64,000 nt of DNA from PWQG01 sp040882255 (GCA_040882255.1 JBBEBP010000029.1:194513-258512), one strand, 5' to 3'. Shown: positions 1 to 9,025, counted from the first letter of the stretch. A program made the numbers and translations. The notes: generated by a model from the sequence alone, not told the origin.

Positions 1-2
1 GA

Positions 3-107
3 CCGCTGGACCTTCCACGGGTGAACCGGGTCGGGCTGCTGATCGGACGTCAGCCGGGACCTTTCCGCCTTCGGCTGCGCTGGATACAGGCCGTGCGCCG
101 GACATGA
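3..107 (+). CDS. C-terminal fragment of a CIA30-family-like protein (partial)
   Basis: The reading frame is already open at the left edge and ends at TGA 105-107. The visible residues include VNRVGLLIGRQPGPFRLRLR followed by WIQAV. This resembles the C-terminal end of proteins of the complex I intermediate-associated protein 30 (CIA30) family, which typically finish with a GPFRLEIDWI-like strand. Only about 34 residues are inside the window, so the family call is an inference from a short motif. It lies 36 bases before metY on the same strand. Confidence 0.45.
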   Translation, partial: PLDLPRVNRVGLLIGRQPGPFRLRLRWIQAVRRT

Positions 108-143
108 ACGACAAGGCACAATAACAGACAGGGGAATGAACAA

Positions 144-1424
144 ATGAAACTGGAATCACTGGCATTGCATCACGGCTACGACTCCGAACCGACCACGCGG
201 GCCGCCGCCGTGCCCATCTATCAGACGACATCCTACACCTTCGAGGATACACAGCACGGCGCCGACCTCTTCGACCTGAAGGTGCAGGGCAACATCTATA
301 CCCGGATCATGAATCCGACCAACGCGGTGCTGGAACAGCGGCTGGCGGAAATGGAAGGCGGCATCGGCGGGCTGGCGCTGGCCTCGGGCATGGCCGCCAT
401 CACCTATGCCATCCAGTGTATCGCAGTGACAGGGGACAATATTGTCAGCACCAGCCAGTTGTACGGCGGTACGTACAATCTTTTCGCCCATTCCTTCCCG
501 GCCCAGGGCATCGAAGTGCGCATGGCGTCCTTTGATGATTATGAAAGGCTGGAGAGCCTGATTGATGCGAGGACCAAAGCCGTTTTCTGCGAGTCCATCG
601 GCAATCCGGCCGGCAATGTCGTGGATATCCAGCGTCTGGCTGACATCGCCCATCGTCATGGTGTGCCGCTGATCGTCGACAACACCGTGGCTACTCCCTT
701 TCTGTGTCGCTGTTTCGATCATGGTGCCGACATCGTCGTTCATTCGCTGACCAAATACATCGGCGGACATGGCACGACGGTGGGTGGCATCATCATCGAT
801 TCGGGACGTTTCGACTGGGCAGCGCACAAAGAACGGTATCCCATGTTGAATGAGCCGGACCCGTCCTATCACGGGGTCGTGTATACCGAGGCGCTGGGGG
901 AGGCGGCCTATATCGGTCGCTGCCGGGTTGTGCCCTTGCGCAACACCGGTGCGGCGCTGTCACCGATGAACGCTTTTCTGATCCTGCAGGGGCTGGAGAC
1001 GCTGGGGCTGCGCATGGAGCGGCATTGCGAGAACGCATTGACCGTCGCCCGGCATCTGCAACAGCATCCGAAAGTCGACTGGGTCAACTATGCCGGTCTA
1101 GAGGACAGCCCGTACAACGCGGTATGCGGCAAGATCTGCGGTGGTCGGGCCTCTGGTATTCTCAGCTTCGGTATCCGGGGTGGCCGTGAGGCCGGGGCAC
1201 AGTTCATCGATGCCCTGAAGATGATCCTGCGACTGGTCAATATCGGCGATGCCAAGTCCCTGGCCTGCCATCCGGCGACCACCACCCACCGCCAACTGAG
1301 TCCGGCGGAACTCGAGACCGCCGGCGTGTCAGAGGATCTGGTCCGCCTGTCGATCGGTATCGAGCACGTGGATGACATTATTGCCGACGTCGATCAGGCG
1401 CTGGAGCAGGTCACCGCGTCGTGA
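144..1424 (+). CDS. metY: O-acetylhomoserine aminocarboxypropyltransferase (sulfhydrylase)
   Basis: A 426-residue PLP enzyme of the Cys/Met metabolism family. It makes homocysteine from O-acetylhomoserine and sulfide in cytosolic methionine synthesis. The N-terminal LALHHGY and VPIYQTTSY segments, the YTRIMNPT motif and the PLP-lysine segment HSLTKYIGGHGT (Lys about 204) are diagnostic. The long insert around residues 230-260 separates MetY from MetB/MetZ. The ATG at 144 follows an AGGGGAA ribosome-binding site. A small membrane-protein gene and hemH follow on the same strand with short spacing. Length and motifs are normal. O-succinylhomoserine as substrate cannot be excluded by reading alone. 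Confidence 0.93.
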   Translation: MKLESLALHHGYDSEPTTRAAAVPIYQTTSYTFEDTQHGADLFDLKVQGNIYTRIMNPTNAVLEQRLAEMEGGIGGLALASGMAAITYAIQCIAVTGDNIVSTSQLYGGTYNLFAHSFPAQGIEVRMASFDDYERLESLIDARTKAVFCESIGNPAGNVVDIQRLADIAHRHGVPLIVDNTVATPFLCRCFDHGADIVVHSLTKYIGGHGTTVGGIIIDSGRFDWAAHKERYPMLNEPDPSYHGVVYTEALGEAAYIGRCRVVPLRNTGAALSPMNAFLILQGLETLGLRMERHCENALTVARHLQQHPKVDWVNYAGLEDSPYNAVCGKICGGRASGILSFGIRGGREAGAQFIDALKMILRLVNIGDAKSLACHPATTTHRQLSPAELETAGVSEDLVRLSIGIEHVDDIIADVDQALEQVTAS

Positions 1425-1437
1425 GGGGTGGGCAGCC

Positions 1438-1851
1438 ATGACCGAAGTGACAGGAACGCGACTGCCGGGAGACGGGGCGGGATTGTGGTTGTCCGGCATC
1501 GCCGGGCTGCTCATCGCCCTGTTGGTAGGTTCGCTGGCGGAGCAGGCTGTCCCCTGGACGTCGGGCTTCTACTACTGGCTGGGCTGGCCGCTGATGTGCG
1601 CTGTGGTGGCGCTGGTGACCTGGCGCTATCCGCTGCGGGCCTGGCGCTGGGCGATGGCCATGGCGGTGGGACAGGTGTTCGCCGTCATCCTGTCCGGCGC
1701 AGGAGACATGGCGCCGATCGCGCTGATCTATGCGGTGTTCCTGTCCGTACCCCAGTTCATTGTCGCCAGTGTACTGTCATCCCGGCGACTGGCGCAGCTT
1801 TCCTCCGTCCCGCAGGACGGCAATGACCAATCCGACGAGGACCGACCATGA
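1438..1851 (+). CDS. small integral membrane protein, unknown function
   Basis: A 137-residue protein with four likely membrane helices: roughly residues 18-36 (GIAGLLIALLVGSLA), 44-64, 70-95 and 100-120. A hydrophilic acidic tail follows (PQDGNDQSDEDRP). A longer in-frame opening reaches back into metY, but ATG 1438 sits just after the metY stop and is the better start. The stop overlaps the hemH start as ATGA, so the two are probably translationally coupled. I recognise no family. Coupling to hemH might suggest a membrane or haem-related role, but that is only context. Confidence 0.7.
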   Translation: MTEVTGTRLPGDGAGLWLSGIAGLLIALLVGSLAEQAVPWTSGFYYWLGWPLMCAVVALVTWRYPLRAWRWAMAMAVGQVFAVILSGAGDMAPIALIYAVFLSVPQFIVASVLSSRRLAQLSSVPQDGNDQSDEDRP

Positions 1852-2927
1852 AATACCGGGGACGCCCGCATTACCGTCACGACGAACCGGAACGCACCGG
1901 TGTGCTGATCACCAACCTGGGCACGCCGGATGAACCGGCCACGCCGGCCCTGCGTCGCTACCTGGGCCAGTTTCTGTGGGATCCTCGTGTGGTGGAAGTG
2001 CCCCGCCCGCTGTGGTGGCTGATTCTGCATGGCGTGATCCTGCGTATCCGCCCGAAGCGCTCTGCCGCCGCCTATCGCACGGTGTTCACGGAGCGGGGAT
2101 CGCCCCTGTTGTTCCATACGCAGGATCAGGCCGAGGCCCTGCAGTCGGCGTTGCAGGCGCGCGGTCACGAGCACGTGATCGTTGATTTCGCCATGCGGTA
2201 TGGCAACCCGTCCATCCCCTCCGTGCTGGACTCGATGTTCGAGCGGGGAGTGCGCCGCCTGCTGGTGTTGCCTCTGTATCCGCAGTATTCGGGCAGTACC
2301 GCCGCCTCCACTTTCGACGCCATCAGCGCGGACTTCACCCGCCGGCGCTGGCTGCCGGATCTGCGTTTTGTCAGCCATTACCACGACTATCCTCCGTTCA
2401 TAGACGCGGCTGCAAAGCGGATCGAGGCGTACTGGCAAGAACACGGCCGGGCTGACCGCTTGCTGTTTTCCTACCATGGTGTGCCGCTGCGCTATCTGCA
2501 TGAAGGGGATCCGTACCACTGCGAATGCCACGCCACGTCCCGCTTGTTGGCTCAACGCCTGGGGCTCGACGAGGCCGCCTGGAAGACCACGTTCCAGTCC
2601 CGCTTCGGCCGGGAAGAGTGGCTGAAACCCTACACCGACGAGACGCTGAAAGCGTTGCCGGGGGAGGGCGTGAAGTCGGTGCAGGTGTTCTGCCCGGGGT
2701 TTTCGGCGGACTGCCTGGAAACCATCGAGGAGATCGGCGAAGAGAATCGTGAATACTTCATGGAAGCCGGCGGCGAACGTTACGAATACATCAGCGCGCT
2801 CAATGACCGCCCCGAACACATCGAGGCTTTGGTCGGGCTGGTGGAGGACAACCTCGCTGGCTGGGCCGCGCCGACACCGGACCCGGACCGGCAGGCCAGA
2901 GCAAAGGCCCTCGGCGCCAGCCAGTGA
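1848..2927 (+). CDS. hemH: ferrochelatase
   Basis: A 359-residue ferrochelatase that inserts Fe2+ into protoporphyrin IX, the last step of protohaem synthesis. It shows GVLITNLGTPDEP near the N-terminus, LPLYPQYSGSTAAS in the middle, FSYHGVP with the conserved metal/catalytic histidine at about 210, and FSADCLETIEEIGEE with the conserved glutamate at about 291. Length fits bacterial HemH. The start overlaps the stop of the preceding membrane gene by four bases. The gene converges on a TolC-family gene only eight bases downstream; a weak short dyad around 2921-2934 overlaps the hemH stop. hemC and hemD lie far away near 61 kb, so haem genes are dispersed. Confidence 0.95.
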   Translation: MKYRGRPHYRHDEPERTGVLITNLGTPDEPATPALRRYLGQFLWDPRVVEVPRPLWWLILHGVILRIRPKRSAAAYRTVFTERGSPLLFHTQDQAEALQSALQARGHEHVIVDFAMRYGNPSIPSVLDSMFERGVRRLLVLPLYPQYSGSTAASTFDAISADFTRRRWLPDLRFVSHYHDYPPFIDAAAKRIEAYWQEHGRADRLLFSYHGVPLRYLHEGDPYHCECHATSRLLAQRLGLDEAAWKTTFQSRFGREEWLKPYTDETLKALPGEGVKSVQVFCPGFSADCLETIEEIGEENREYFMEAGGERYEYISALNDRPEHIEALVGLVEDNLAGWAAPTPDPDRQARAKALGASQ

Positions 2928-2935
2928 TTACTGGT

Positions 2936-4306
2936 TCAGGGGGTGGTGTCGGCGCCATCGGCGGCTGATGCCGCTTCCTCGTCCAGCCAGGCGTTGATAT
3001 CGATGATGTCCTGCGGTGTCAGCATGCCGGTGATCTGCTGCAGCGTCAGGGTGTCCAGCACGTAGTTGTAGCGGGCCTCGGCATGATCGCGCAGGGCGCG
3101 GAACAGCTGCTGACGGGCCTGGACCACGTCGACGATATTCCGGGTGCCGACTTCGTAGCCGGCTTCGATGGCTTCCAGCGCGGAACGTGCGGAGCGGATG
3201 GCCTGCTGGCGTTGCTCGACCACCATGGCATCCGTATTGACGCGGCGATAGGCGTTGCGAATTTCCTGGCGGGTCTGGCGGCGAACCAGATTGAGTTGCT
3301 CCTGCTGGGCTACCACATCATATTCAGCCGCCTGACGCCGGGCGCTGACCGCATGACCGCTGTACAACGGAATGGAAACGTTGACCGCGATGGAGGTGCC
3401 TTCAAAAGCGCCACCGGACCGCACTCCCCCGTCGGAGCTGACCGTCGAGTCCGACTCCGAGCGGTTGTACCCGCCCTGCAGGCTGACCGTGGGCAGGTGG
3501 TCCGAGCGCCTGGCGCGTGCCACCTGCTGGCGGGCTTCCACGCCCGATTCGGCGGCCAGCAGAGTGAGGTTGTTGTTCAGGGCTTCCTGCGTCCATTGCT
3601 CCATTGCCCCTTCCACCGGCTCGATCGGGAAATCCTCGCTGAGCACTTCCAGATTGGGGTGAGGCTGGCCGGTGATGGCTTCCAGCGCCTCATAGGCACT
3701 GTCCCGCGCATTCTCGGCCAGGATCGTGTTATTGCGCGCCAGGTCATAAGCGGCCTGGGCCTCATAGACCTCGGTAATCGCCACCAGCCCCACCTCTTCG
3801 CGCTGACTGGTCTGTTCGTACTGGCGTTCGGCGGCTTCCTCTTCCTGCTGTCGGGTTTCCAGAAAGTCGATGGCCCGCAGCACTTCGAAATAGGCGCTGG
3901 CCACGCGCAGGATCAGCTCCTGCTCCTGGGCCTGGAAATTCAGCAACTGAGCCTGGTCCGAGGCTTTTGCACCCTGATAGTCATACCAGGCGGAAAGGTT
4001 CAGCAGACTCTGCTGGAGGTTGACCCCGTAGCGCCGACTCGCATCGGACGGCGTCAGGCTTACCAGTCCTGCAGGCCCCGATGCTTCGCGGCTTTCCGAG
4101 AAGTTGGCGCTGGCGCCGGGGAGCAGGGAGGAGCGGGCCTGGATCACCTGCTGCTGGGCCGAGTTGAATTGCGCCTCGGCCTGCCGCAACTGCGGGTCGT
4201 TGCGCATGGCCAGCTCCAGGATTGAGAGCAGGTCGTCGGCCAATACCGGTTTGGCGACCAGCAGACCCAGCATCATGAGGCTTGTCAAGCGGGTAAAACG
4301 TCCCAT
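2936..4306 (-). CDS. TolC family outer membrane channel protein
   Basis: A 456-residue TolC-type outer membrane protein that forms the exit duct of type I secretion or RND efflux. A signal peptide is clear (hydrophobic LMMLGLLVAKPVLA, cleavage near residue 23). The mature part shows the two-fold repeat of this family: LLSILELAMRNDPQL with a following QVIQARSSLLP, then AARNNTIL-type helices, a second half with LTLLAAESGVEARQ, and VPLYSGHAVSARR near the C-terminus. The tail EEAASAADGADTTP is low complexity. It stands alone, without an adjacent pump. It could partner the C39 ABC exporter at 37.5-40.9 kb, but nothing in the sequence proves that. Divergent from thiC. Confidence 0.88.
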   Translation of the reverse strand: MGRFTRLTSLMMLGLLVAKPVLADDLLSILELAMRNDPQLRQAEAQFNSAQQQVIQARSSLLPGASANFSESREASGPAGLVSLTPSDASRRYGVNLQQSLLNLSAWYDYQGAKASDQAQLLNFQAQEQELILRVASAYFEVLRAIDFLETRQQEEEAAERQYEQTSQREEVGLVAITEVYEAQAAYDLARNNTILAENARDSAYEALEAITGQPHPNLEVLSEDFPIEPVEGAMEQWTQEALNNNLTLLAAESGVEARQQVARARRSDHLPTVSLQGGYNRSESDSTVSSDGGVRSGGAFEGTSIAVNVSIPLYSGHAVSARRQAAEYDVVAQQEQLNLVRRQTRQEIRNAYRRVNTDAMVVEQRQQAIRSARSALEAIEAGYEVGTRNIVDVVQARQQLFRALRDHAEARYNYVLDTLTLQQITGMLTPQDIIDINAWLDEEAASAADGADTTP

Positions 4307-4353
4307 AGTCCGTTGTCCTGTTCAGTATTTCATCGTTACGGGTGGTATCGGGC

Positions 4354-4368
4354 TGCGGTTTAACCGCA
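4354..4368. promoter_or_regulatory. palindrome overlapping the thiC -35 region, possible operator
   Basis: TGCGGTTTAACCGCA is a perfect 15-base inverted repeat with a single central T. It overlaps the proposed -35 element of thiC in the thiC/tolC divergent region. Perfect symmetry in a promoter suggests a repressor site, but no regulator is identifiable. Confidence 0.4.
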
Positions 4369-4387
4369 CAGTGTATTGAGGCATAAT
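4359..4387 (+). promoter_or_regulatory. putative sigma-70 promoter of thiC
   Basis: TTTAAC (4359-4364), a 17-base spacer and CATAAT (4382-4387) lie about 47 bases before the thiC ATG. Spacing is ideal and both hexamers are near consensus. The leader between here and the ATG is too short for a THI-box riboswitch. Confidence 0.45.
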
Positions 4388-4434
4388 GAACTGTTTCCCC
4401 GGTCATCCCGAAATGCGAACACAGGATAGACGAA

Positions 4435-6318
4435 ATGAGCGCCAACCCTGAACACTTTCTCGACAGAATAACAGCACTGGACGACAAGACCAGGCAGCCA
4501 TTCCCGAAAAGCCGGAAAGTGTACGTCTCTGGAAGCCGTCCGGACCTCCGTGTGCCCATGCGTCAGATCAACCTGTCGGACACGCAGACCGGCAACGGCG
4601 TGGAGAAAAACCCGCCATTGAATGTCTATGACACCTCCGGAGTGTATACGGATCCGGAGGTTGTCATTGATCTGCGGGCCGGACTCCCGGCCCTGCGTGA
4701 GCCGTGGATCGAGGAGCGCGGCGACACGGAAGTACTGCCGGGCACCACGTCTGAATACGGACAGCGGCGCCAGAATGACATCAGCACGGCGCATCTGCGT
4801 TTTGAGCACCGCCGTCAGCCGCGCCGGGCGAAGACTGGTGCCAACGTCTCGCAGCTACACTATGCGCGACAGGGCATCGTCACGCCGGAGATGGAATACA
4901 TCGCCATCCGCGAGAACATGAGTCGCGCGCAGATGCGTGAGCAGCCGGAGCTGGCCGCCCAGCACGCCGGACAATCCTTCGGGGCAGCGATCCCGGATGA
5001 CATCACGCCGGAGTTCGTGCGTGACGAGGTGGCGCGGGGCCGGGCGATCATTCCGGCCAACATCAACCACCCGGAAGTCGAACCGATGATCATCGGCCGC
5101 AATTTCCTGGTGAAAGTGAACGCCAACATCGGTAACTCGGCGGTGACCTCTTCCATCGAGGAAGAGGTCGAGAAACTGGTGTGGGCGGCCCGCTGGGGCG
5201 CGGACACGGTCATGGACCTGTCCACCGGCAAGCATATTCACGAGACCCGCGAGTGGATCATCCGCAACTCCATGGTGCCCATCGGCACAGTGCCCATCTA
5301 CCAGGCGCTGGAGAAGGTGGACGGAGCCGCCGAGGATCTGACCTGGGAGATTTTCCGCGATACGCTGATCGAACAGGCCGAACAGGGCGTGGACTACTTC
5401 ACGATCCACGCCGGCGTGCGTCTGGCCTTTGTACCATTGGCCGCTCACCGGGTCACCGGCATTGTCTCCCGCGGTGGTTCGATCATGGCCAAGTGGTGCC
5501 TGTCACACCACCGGGAGAGTTTCCTATACACGCATTTCGAGGAAATCTGCGAGATCATGAAGGCCTACGATGTTTCCTTCTCGCTGGGCGATGGTCTGCG
5601 TCCCGGCTCCATCGCCGACGCCAATGACGAAGCCCAGTTCGCCGAGCTGGAAACCCTGGGCGAGCTGACAAAAATCGCCTGGAAACATGATGTGCAGTGT
5701 ATGATCGAAGGCCCCGGCCATGTGCCCATGCACATGATCAAGGAGAATATGGACAAGCAGCTTGAGTCCTGCGATGAAGCCCCGTTTTATACGCTGGGTC
5801 CGCTGACCACGGATATCGCACCGGGCTACGACCACATCACTTCCGGTATCGGGGCCGCCATGATCGGCTGGTTCGGCTGCGCCATGTTGTGCTACGTAAC
5901 CCCCAAGGAGCATCTGGGATTGCCGGAGAAGCACGACGTGAAGGAAGGCATGATGGCCTACAAGATCGCTGCACATGCGGCCGACCTGGCCAAGGGGCAC
6001 CCGGGCGCCCAGATGCGTGACAATGCGTTGTCCAAGGCACGCTTCGAGTTCCGCTGGGAAGACCAGTTCAACCTGGGGCTGGACCCGGACACGGCGCAGC
6101 AGTATCACGACGAGACGCTGCCCAAGGATTCGGCCAAGGTCGCGCATTTCTGTTCCATGTGCGGACCGAAGTTCTGCTCCATGAAAATCAGCCAGGAAGT
6201 GCGCGACTACGCGGCCGCGAAGAATATTCACAGTGTGGAGGATGCGCTGGAGATGGGCATGCAGGAAATGTCCGAGGAATACGAACAGGGCGGACGCAAG
6301 CTGTACCGCGAAGTCTGA
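4435..6318 (+). CDS. thiC: phosphomethylpyrimidine synthase
   Basis: A 627-residue ThiC, a non-canonical radical SAM enzyme that converts aminoimidazole ribotide to hydroxymethylpyrimidine phosphate in thiamine synthesis. Diagnostic features are the N-terminal ThiC-associated region (GSRPDLRVPMRQI), the barrel segments NINHPEVEPMIIGRNF and SLGDGLRPGSIADA, EGPGHVPMHMI, and the C-terminal cluster motif with Cys573, Cys576 and Cys581 (CX2CX4C). The length matches the proteobacterial enzyme. It is monocistronic or weakly linked to the DAHP synthase gene 36 bases downstream. Its leader lacks the usual TPP riboswitch motifs. Confidence 0.97.
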   Translation: MSANPEHFLDRITALDDKTRQPFPKSRKVYVSGSRPDLRVPMRQINLSDTQTGNGVEKNPPLNVYDTSGVYTDPEVVIDLRAGLPALREPWIEERGDTEVLPGTTSEYGQRRQNDISTAHLRFEHRRQPRRAKTGANVSQLHYARQGIVTPEMEYIAIRENMSRAQMREQPELAAQHAGQSFGAAIPDDITPEFVRDEVARGRAIIPANINHPEVEPMIIGRNFLVKVNANIGNSAVTSSIEEEVEKLVWAARWGADTVMDLSTGKHIHETREWIIRNSMVPIGTVPIYQALEKVDGAAEDLTWEIFRDTLIEQAEQGVDYFTIHAGVRLAFVPLAAHRVTGIVSRGGSIMAKWCLSHHRESFLYTHFEEICEIMKAYDVSFSLGDGLRPGSIADANDEAQFAELETLGELTKIAWKHDVQCMIEGPGHVPMHMIKENMDKQLESCDEAPFYTLGPLTTDIAPGYDHITSGIGAAMIGWFGCAMLCYVTPKEHLGLPEKHDVKEGMMAYKIAAHAADLAKGHPGAQMRDNALSKARFEFRWEDQFNLGLDPDTAQQYHDETLPKDSAKVAHFCSMCGPKFCSMKISQEVRDYAAAKNIHSVEDALEMGMQEMSEEYEQGGRKLYREV

Positions 6319-6375
6319 TCGCGTCTTTCGTCCGGCCGCCGGGTCGCCATATTCATGAACGAGAGTTGTAACGAC

Positions 6376-7464
6376 ATGTCGAACAATACGCAGGACCGGG
6401 TAGATGATCTCAACATCGAGTCTTTCGATGCCCTGATCACACCCGAGAAACTGAAAGAAGAATTGCCGCTGGAAGGCGAGGCCCTCGAGGCCGTCCGCAA
6501 GGGGCGCCAGACCATCTACGATATCCTGGACCGCAAGGATCCCCGATTGTTCGTGGTGGTCGGCCCCTGCTCCATTCATGACGTCGATGCAGCCCTGGAC
6601 TATGCGGCCCGGCTGAAAAAGCTGGCCGACGAGTTGCAGGACACCCTGTTCCTGGTCATGCGGGTGTACTTCGAAAAGCCCCGCACTTCGGTGGGCTGGA
6701 AAGGGCTGATCAATGATCCGGACATGGATGACACGTTCCAGATCGAGAAAGGGCTGCGTACCGGCCGCAAGCTGCTGCTGGACGTATCGAAACTCGGCCT
6801 GTCCACTTCCACCGAAGCGCTGGATCCGATTTCCCCGCAGTACATGCAGGATCTGATTGCCTGGTCGGCCATTGGTGCGCGGACTACCGAGTCACAGACC
6901 CACCGGGAGATGTCCAGTGGCCTGTCTTCGGCAGTGGGTTTCAAGAACGGTACCGATGGCGGCCTGACCGTGGCAGTTAACGCCATGCAGTCGGTCAGCC
7001 ACCCGCACCGCTTCCTGGGTATTGATGGCAGTGGGCAGGTGTCCGTGGTCACCACCCGCGGCAATCCCTATGCGCATGTGGTGCTGCGTGGAGGCAGCGG
7101 TGGTCCCAATTATGACTCCGTGCATGTGGCCCAGGCCGAGAAAGACCTGGAGAAGGGCGGTGTCAGCACCAACATCATGATCGACTGCAGTCATGCCAAC
7201 TCCAACAAGGACCCGACGGTGCAGTCGCTGGTGCTCAAGGATGTCACCAATCAGATCCTGGAAGGCAATCGTTCCATTGTCGGCCTGATGCTGGAGAGCA
7301 ACATCAATTTCGGCAACCAGAAAATTCCGTCAGACCTGTCAAAACTCGAGTATGGCGTTTCAGTCACCGATGCCTGCATCGACTGGTCGGAGACCGAGCG
7401 TAGTTTGCGCGAGATGGCTGCCAAGCTGAAACCCGTATTGCCGCGTCGGCATAAAGCCGACTGA
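6376..7464 (+). CDS. 3-deoxy-7-phosphoheptulonate synthase, class I
   Basis: Class I DAHP synthase, the first enzyme of the shikimate pathway, joining PEP and erythrose 4-phosphate. Motifs seen are VVGPCSIHD, MRVYFEKPRTSVGWKGLIND, GARTTESQTHREMSSGLS, VGFKNGTDG and DCSHANSNKD. I chose ATG 6376 (362 residues), which has a GAGAG element 11 bases upstream. ATG 6355, seven codons earlier, is an alternative and has no visible ribosome-binding site. The protein is slightly longer than E. coli AroG/AroF/AroH, and the isozyme (feedback by Phe, Tyr or Trp) cannot be decided by reading, so no symbol is given. A cytochrome gene follows. Confidence 0.93.
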   Translation: MSNNTQDRVDDLNIESFDALITPEKLKEELPLEGEALEAVRKGRQTIYDILDRKDPRLFVVVGPCSIHDVDAALDYAARLKKLADELQDTLFLVMRVYFEKPRTSVGWKGLINDPDMDDTFQIEKGLRTGRKLLLDVSKLGLSTSTEALDPISPQYMQDLIAWSAIGARTTESQTHREMSSGLSSAVGFKNGTDGGLTVAVNAMQSVSHPHRFLGIDGSGQVSVVTTRGNPYAHVVLRGGSGGPNYDSVHVAQAEKDLEKGGVSTNIMIDCSHANSNKDPTVQSLVLKDVTNQILEGNRSIVGLMLESNINFGNQKIPSDLSKLEYGVSVTDACIDWSETERSLREMAAKLKPVLPRRHKAD

Positions 7465-7497
7465 CTCGCCTGATCCTGCGGAAGGAGGACGGAGTTC

Positions 7498-8373
7498 ATG
7501 AACAGAAACGGGATTATCGTGGCCCTGGTCGTGATCGTTGCCGGTCTGGTGTGGCGGCTTTCTTCTCCACCGGATGTGTCTGTTGAGGAAATATCCGACG
7601 CGCCAGAGGCCATCGAGCGGGGTCAGTATCTCGTGCAGGCCGGTGGCTGCATCAGCTGTCATCGCAACGAAGACGAGAATGATGACAGTCTCAGCGGCGG
7701 CCATGCGCTGGAGTCACCGTTTGGCACCTTCCGTGCGTCCAACATCACACCCGATCCGGAGACCGGTATCGGTGGCTGGTCGGGGGATGACTTCATCCGC
7801 GCGCTGAAACACGGCCGTACCCCGGACGGCAGCTATTACTTTCCGGCTTTTCCTTACCGTTCCTACGCGGGTATCAGTGACGAGGAGGCGCTGGATATCG
7901 CCGCCTGGCTCATGTCGCAGGAGCCAATCCGGAACCAGGTGCCCGACCATGACATCCCCGCATGGATGGGACGCTGGCAGATGGCCTTCTGGAATCCCCT
8001 GGCGGATGTGATGGAAAATAGTCCCCCGCCCGTGGGAGAGGGTGTCGGGGTGGAACGTGGAGCCCATCTGGCCCGCCACCTGGGGCATTGCGGGGAATGT
8101 CATACGCCACGCAATGCACTGGGCATACAGGATCTGTCGCGTGAGTTCGCCGGTGTGCGGGTCAGCGAGGAAGAGTCGATACCGGCCATCGACGCGGATG
8201 CATTGTCCGACTGGAGCGAGGACGATTTCCAGCTGCTCCTGTTCCTGGGCATGCTGCCGGATGGCGACTATGTGGGCGGTGACATGGGGGATGTCATCGA
8301 GCACAATACGGCCCAGTTGACCGAAGAGGATCGCGAGGCCCTGGCGGCCTTCTTCATACGGGGTCAGCAGTAG
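7498..8373 (+). CDS. membrane-anchored di-haem cytochrome c
   Basis: A 291-residue protein with an N-terminal hydrophobic anchor (residues 5-21) and two CXXCH haem sites: CISCH at 51-55 and CGECH at 198-202. Segments FPAFPY and the C-terminal GMLPDGDYVGGDMG resemble the cytochrome subunits of membrane-bound alcohol, sugar or gluconate dehydrogenases and related free-standing di-haem cytochromes. It would face the periplasm and pass electrons to the respiratory chain. No dehydrogenase gene is adjacent, so the donor is unknown. A near-perfect ribosome-binding site AAGGAGGA (7482-7489) stands eight bases before the ATG. It converges on a cytochrome c-prime-like gene across a strong stem-loop. 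Confidence 0.8.
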   Translation: MNRNGIIVALVVIVAGLVWRLSSPPDVSVEEISDAPEAIERGQYLVQAGGCISCHRNEDENDDSLSGGHALESPFGTFRASNITPDPETGIGGWSGDDFIRALKHGRTPDGSYYFPAFPYRSYAGISDEEALDIAAWLMSQEPIRNQVPDHDIPAWMGRWQMAFWNPLADVMENSPPPVGEGVGVERGAHLARHLGHCGECHTPRNALGIQDLSREFAGVRVSEEESIPAIDADALSDWSEDDFQLLLFLGMLPDGDYVGGDMGDVIEHNTAQLTEEDREALAAFFIRGQQ

Positions 8374-8383
8374 GCGGCGGGGT

Positions 8384-8413
8384 ACCGCGCCATCAGACAG
8401 TCGATGGCGCGGT
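8384..8413. terminator. bidirectional stem-loop between two convergent cytochrome genes
   Basis: ACCGCGCCATC (8384-8394) pairs perfectly with GATGGCGCGGT (8403-8413) across an eight-base loop. It sits between the stops of the convergent cytochrome genes. There is no T-tract on either side, so it may act as an RNA 3-prime-end stabiliser or a Rho-associated stop rather than a classical intrinsic terminator. Confidence 0.6.
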
Positions 8414-8420
8414 GGGCGCT

Positions 8421-8906
8421 TCAGTCATCGTCGACGCGGAAATCGTCGTGACAGTTACCACAGTTCGAGCCGAATGCCCGCACCGCGCCGATCACTTCCA
8501 TCCGGTCACCGCCGGCCGCCGTTTCCGCAAACTGGTTGGCGCCTTCCTCCAGGTCAGCGGCCGCTTGCTCGAACGCATCCATATTGTCCCAGATACGGGG
8601 CAATGCCTCGGTCTCCACGTCGAAGTCCCGTGTATCCATGGCGGCCACGACATCCGGAATCATCGGTGCCAGCTCGGCGATACGCCGTGCATTACGCTCG
8701 GCCAGTTCGGCGTCAAACTCGCGGTCGCCGCGCGCCATGGCGCCGATCGGTCCCATATGGAACCCCAGCAGTTTGAATACGGCCTGTCGGGTCTCGGTGG
8801 CGGCGATGGCCTGCTGCTGCGGGCTCGGTCCATCCTGCGCGGTGGCCGTGAAGATGGCGGCGCAGGCAAGCAGTGCGGTACTGGCTGTCAGAATACGTTT
8901 CAACAT
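8421..8906 (-). CDS. cytochrome c-prime-like protein (class II cytochrome c)
   Basis: A secreted protein of about 161 residues. A signal peptide (ILTASTALLACAAIFTATA) is followed by a four-helix-type sequence with TRQAVFKLLGFHMGPIGAM near the mature N-terminus. A single haem site CGNCHDDFR lies at the extreme C-terminus. This layout, with the CXXCH near the end and no distal Met, is typical of periplasmic cytochrome c-prime, a five-coordinate haem protein linked to NO or small-ligand binding. Of two possible starts I prefer 8906, which has GGAG nine bases upstream; 8921 has none. The gene opposes the di-haem cytochrome. Confidence 0.85.
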   Translation of the reverse strand: MLKRILTASTALLACAAIFTATAQDGPSPQQQAIAATETRQAVFKLLGFHMGPIGAMARGDREFDAELAERNARRIAELAPMIPDVVAAMDTRDFDVETEALPRIWDNMDAFEQAAADLEEGANQFAETAAGGDRMEVIGAVRAFGSNCGNCHDDFRVDDD

Positions 8907-9025
8907 GCGGTGATACTCCATTGCTGTGTATTGGCTGGTTCCGCTCTATCGCGATCCAGTATAACCACCCTGTTCCCCGATGAACATACCGCCTTTGCCT
9001 GGAGATCAGCCCGTATCCCGGGACC

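Noticed and set aside
1728..2819. 363-codon open frame opposite hemH
   Set aside because: Antisense shadow of ferrochelatase with no recognisable features.
3083..4225. 380-codon open frame opposite the TolC-family gene
   Set aside because: It is the reverse-strand shadow of a clearly conserved outer membrane protein; its translation has no family pattern and is biased as expected for an antisense frame.
4307..4434. TPP riboswitch before thiC
   Set aside because: The expected THI-box sequence blocks are not present and the leader after the proposed promoter is too short.
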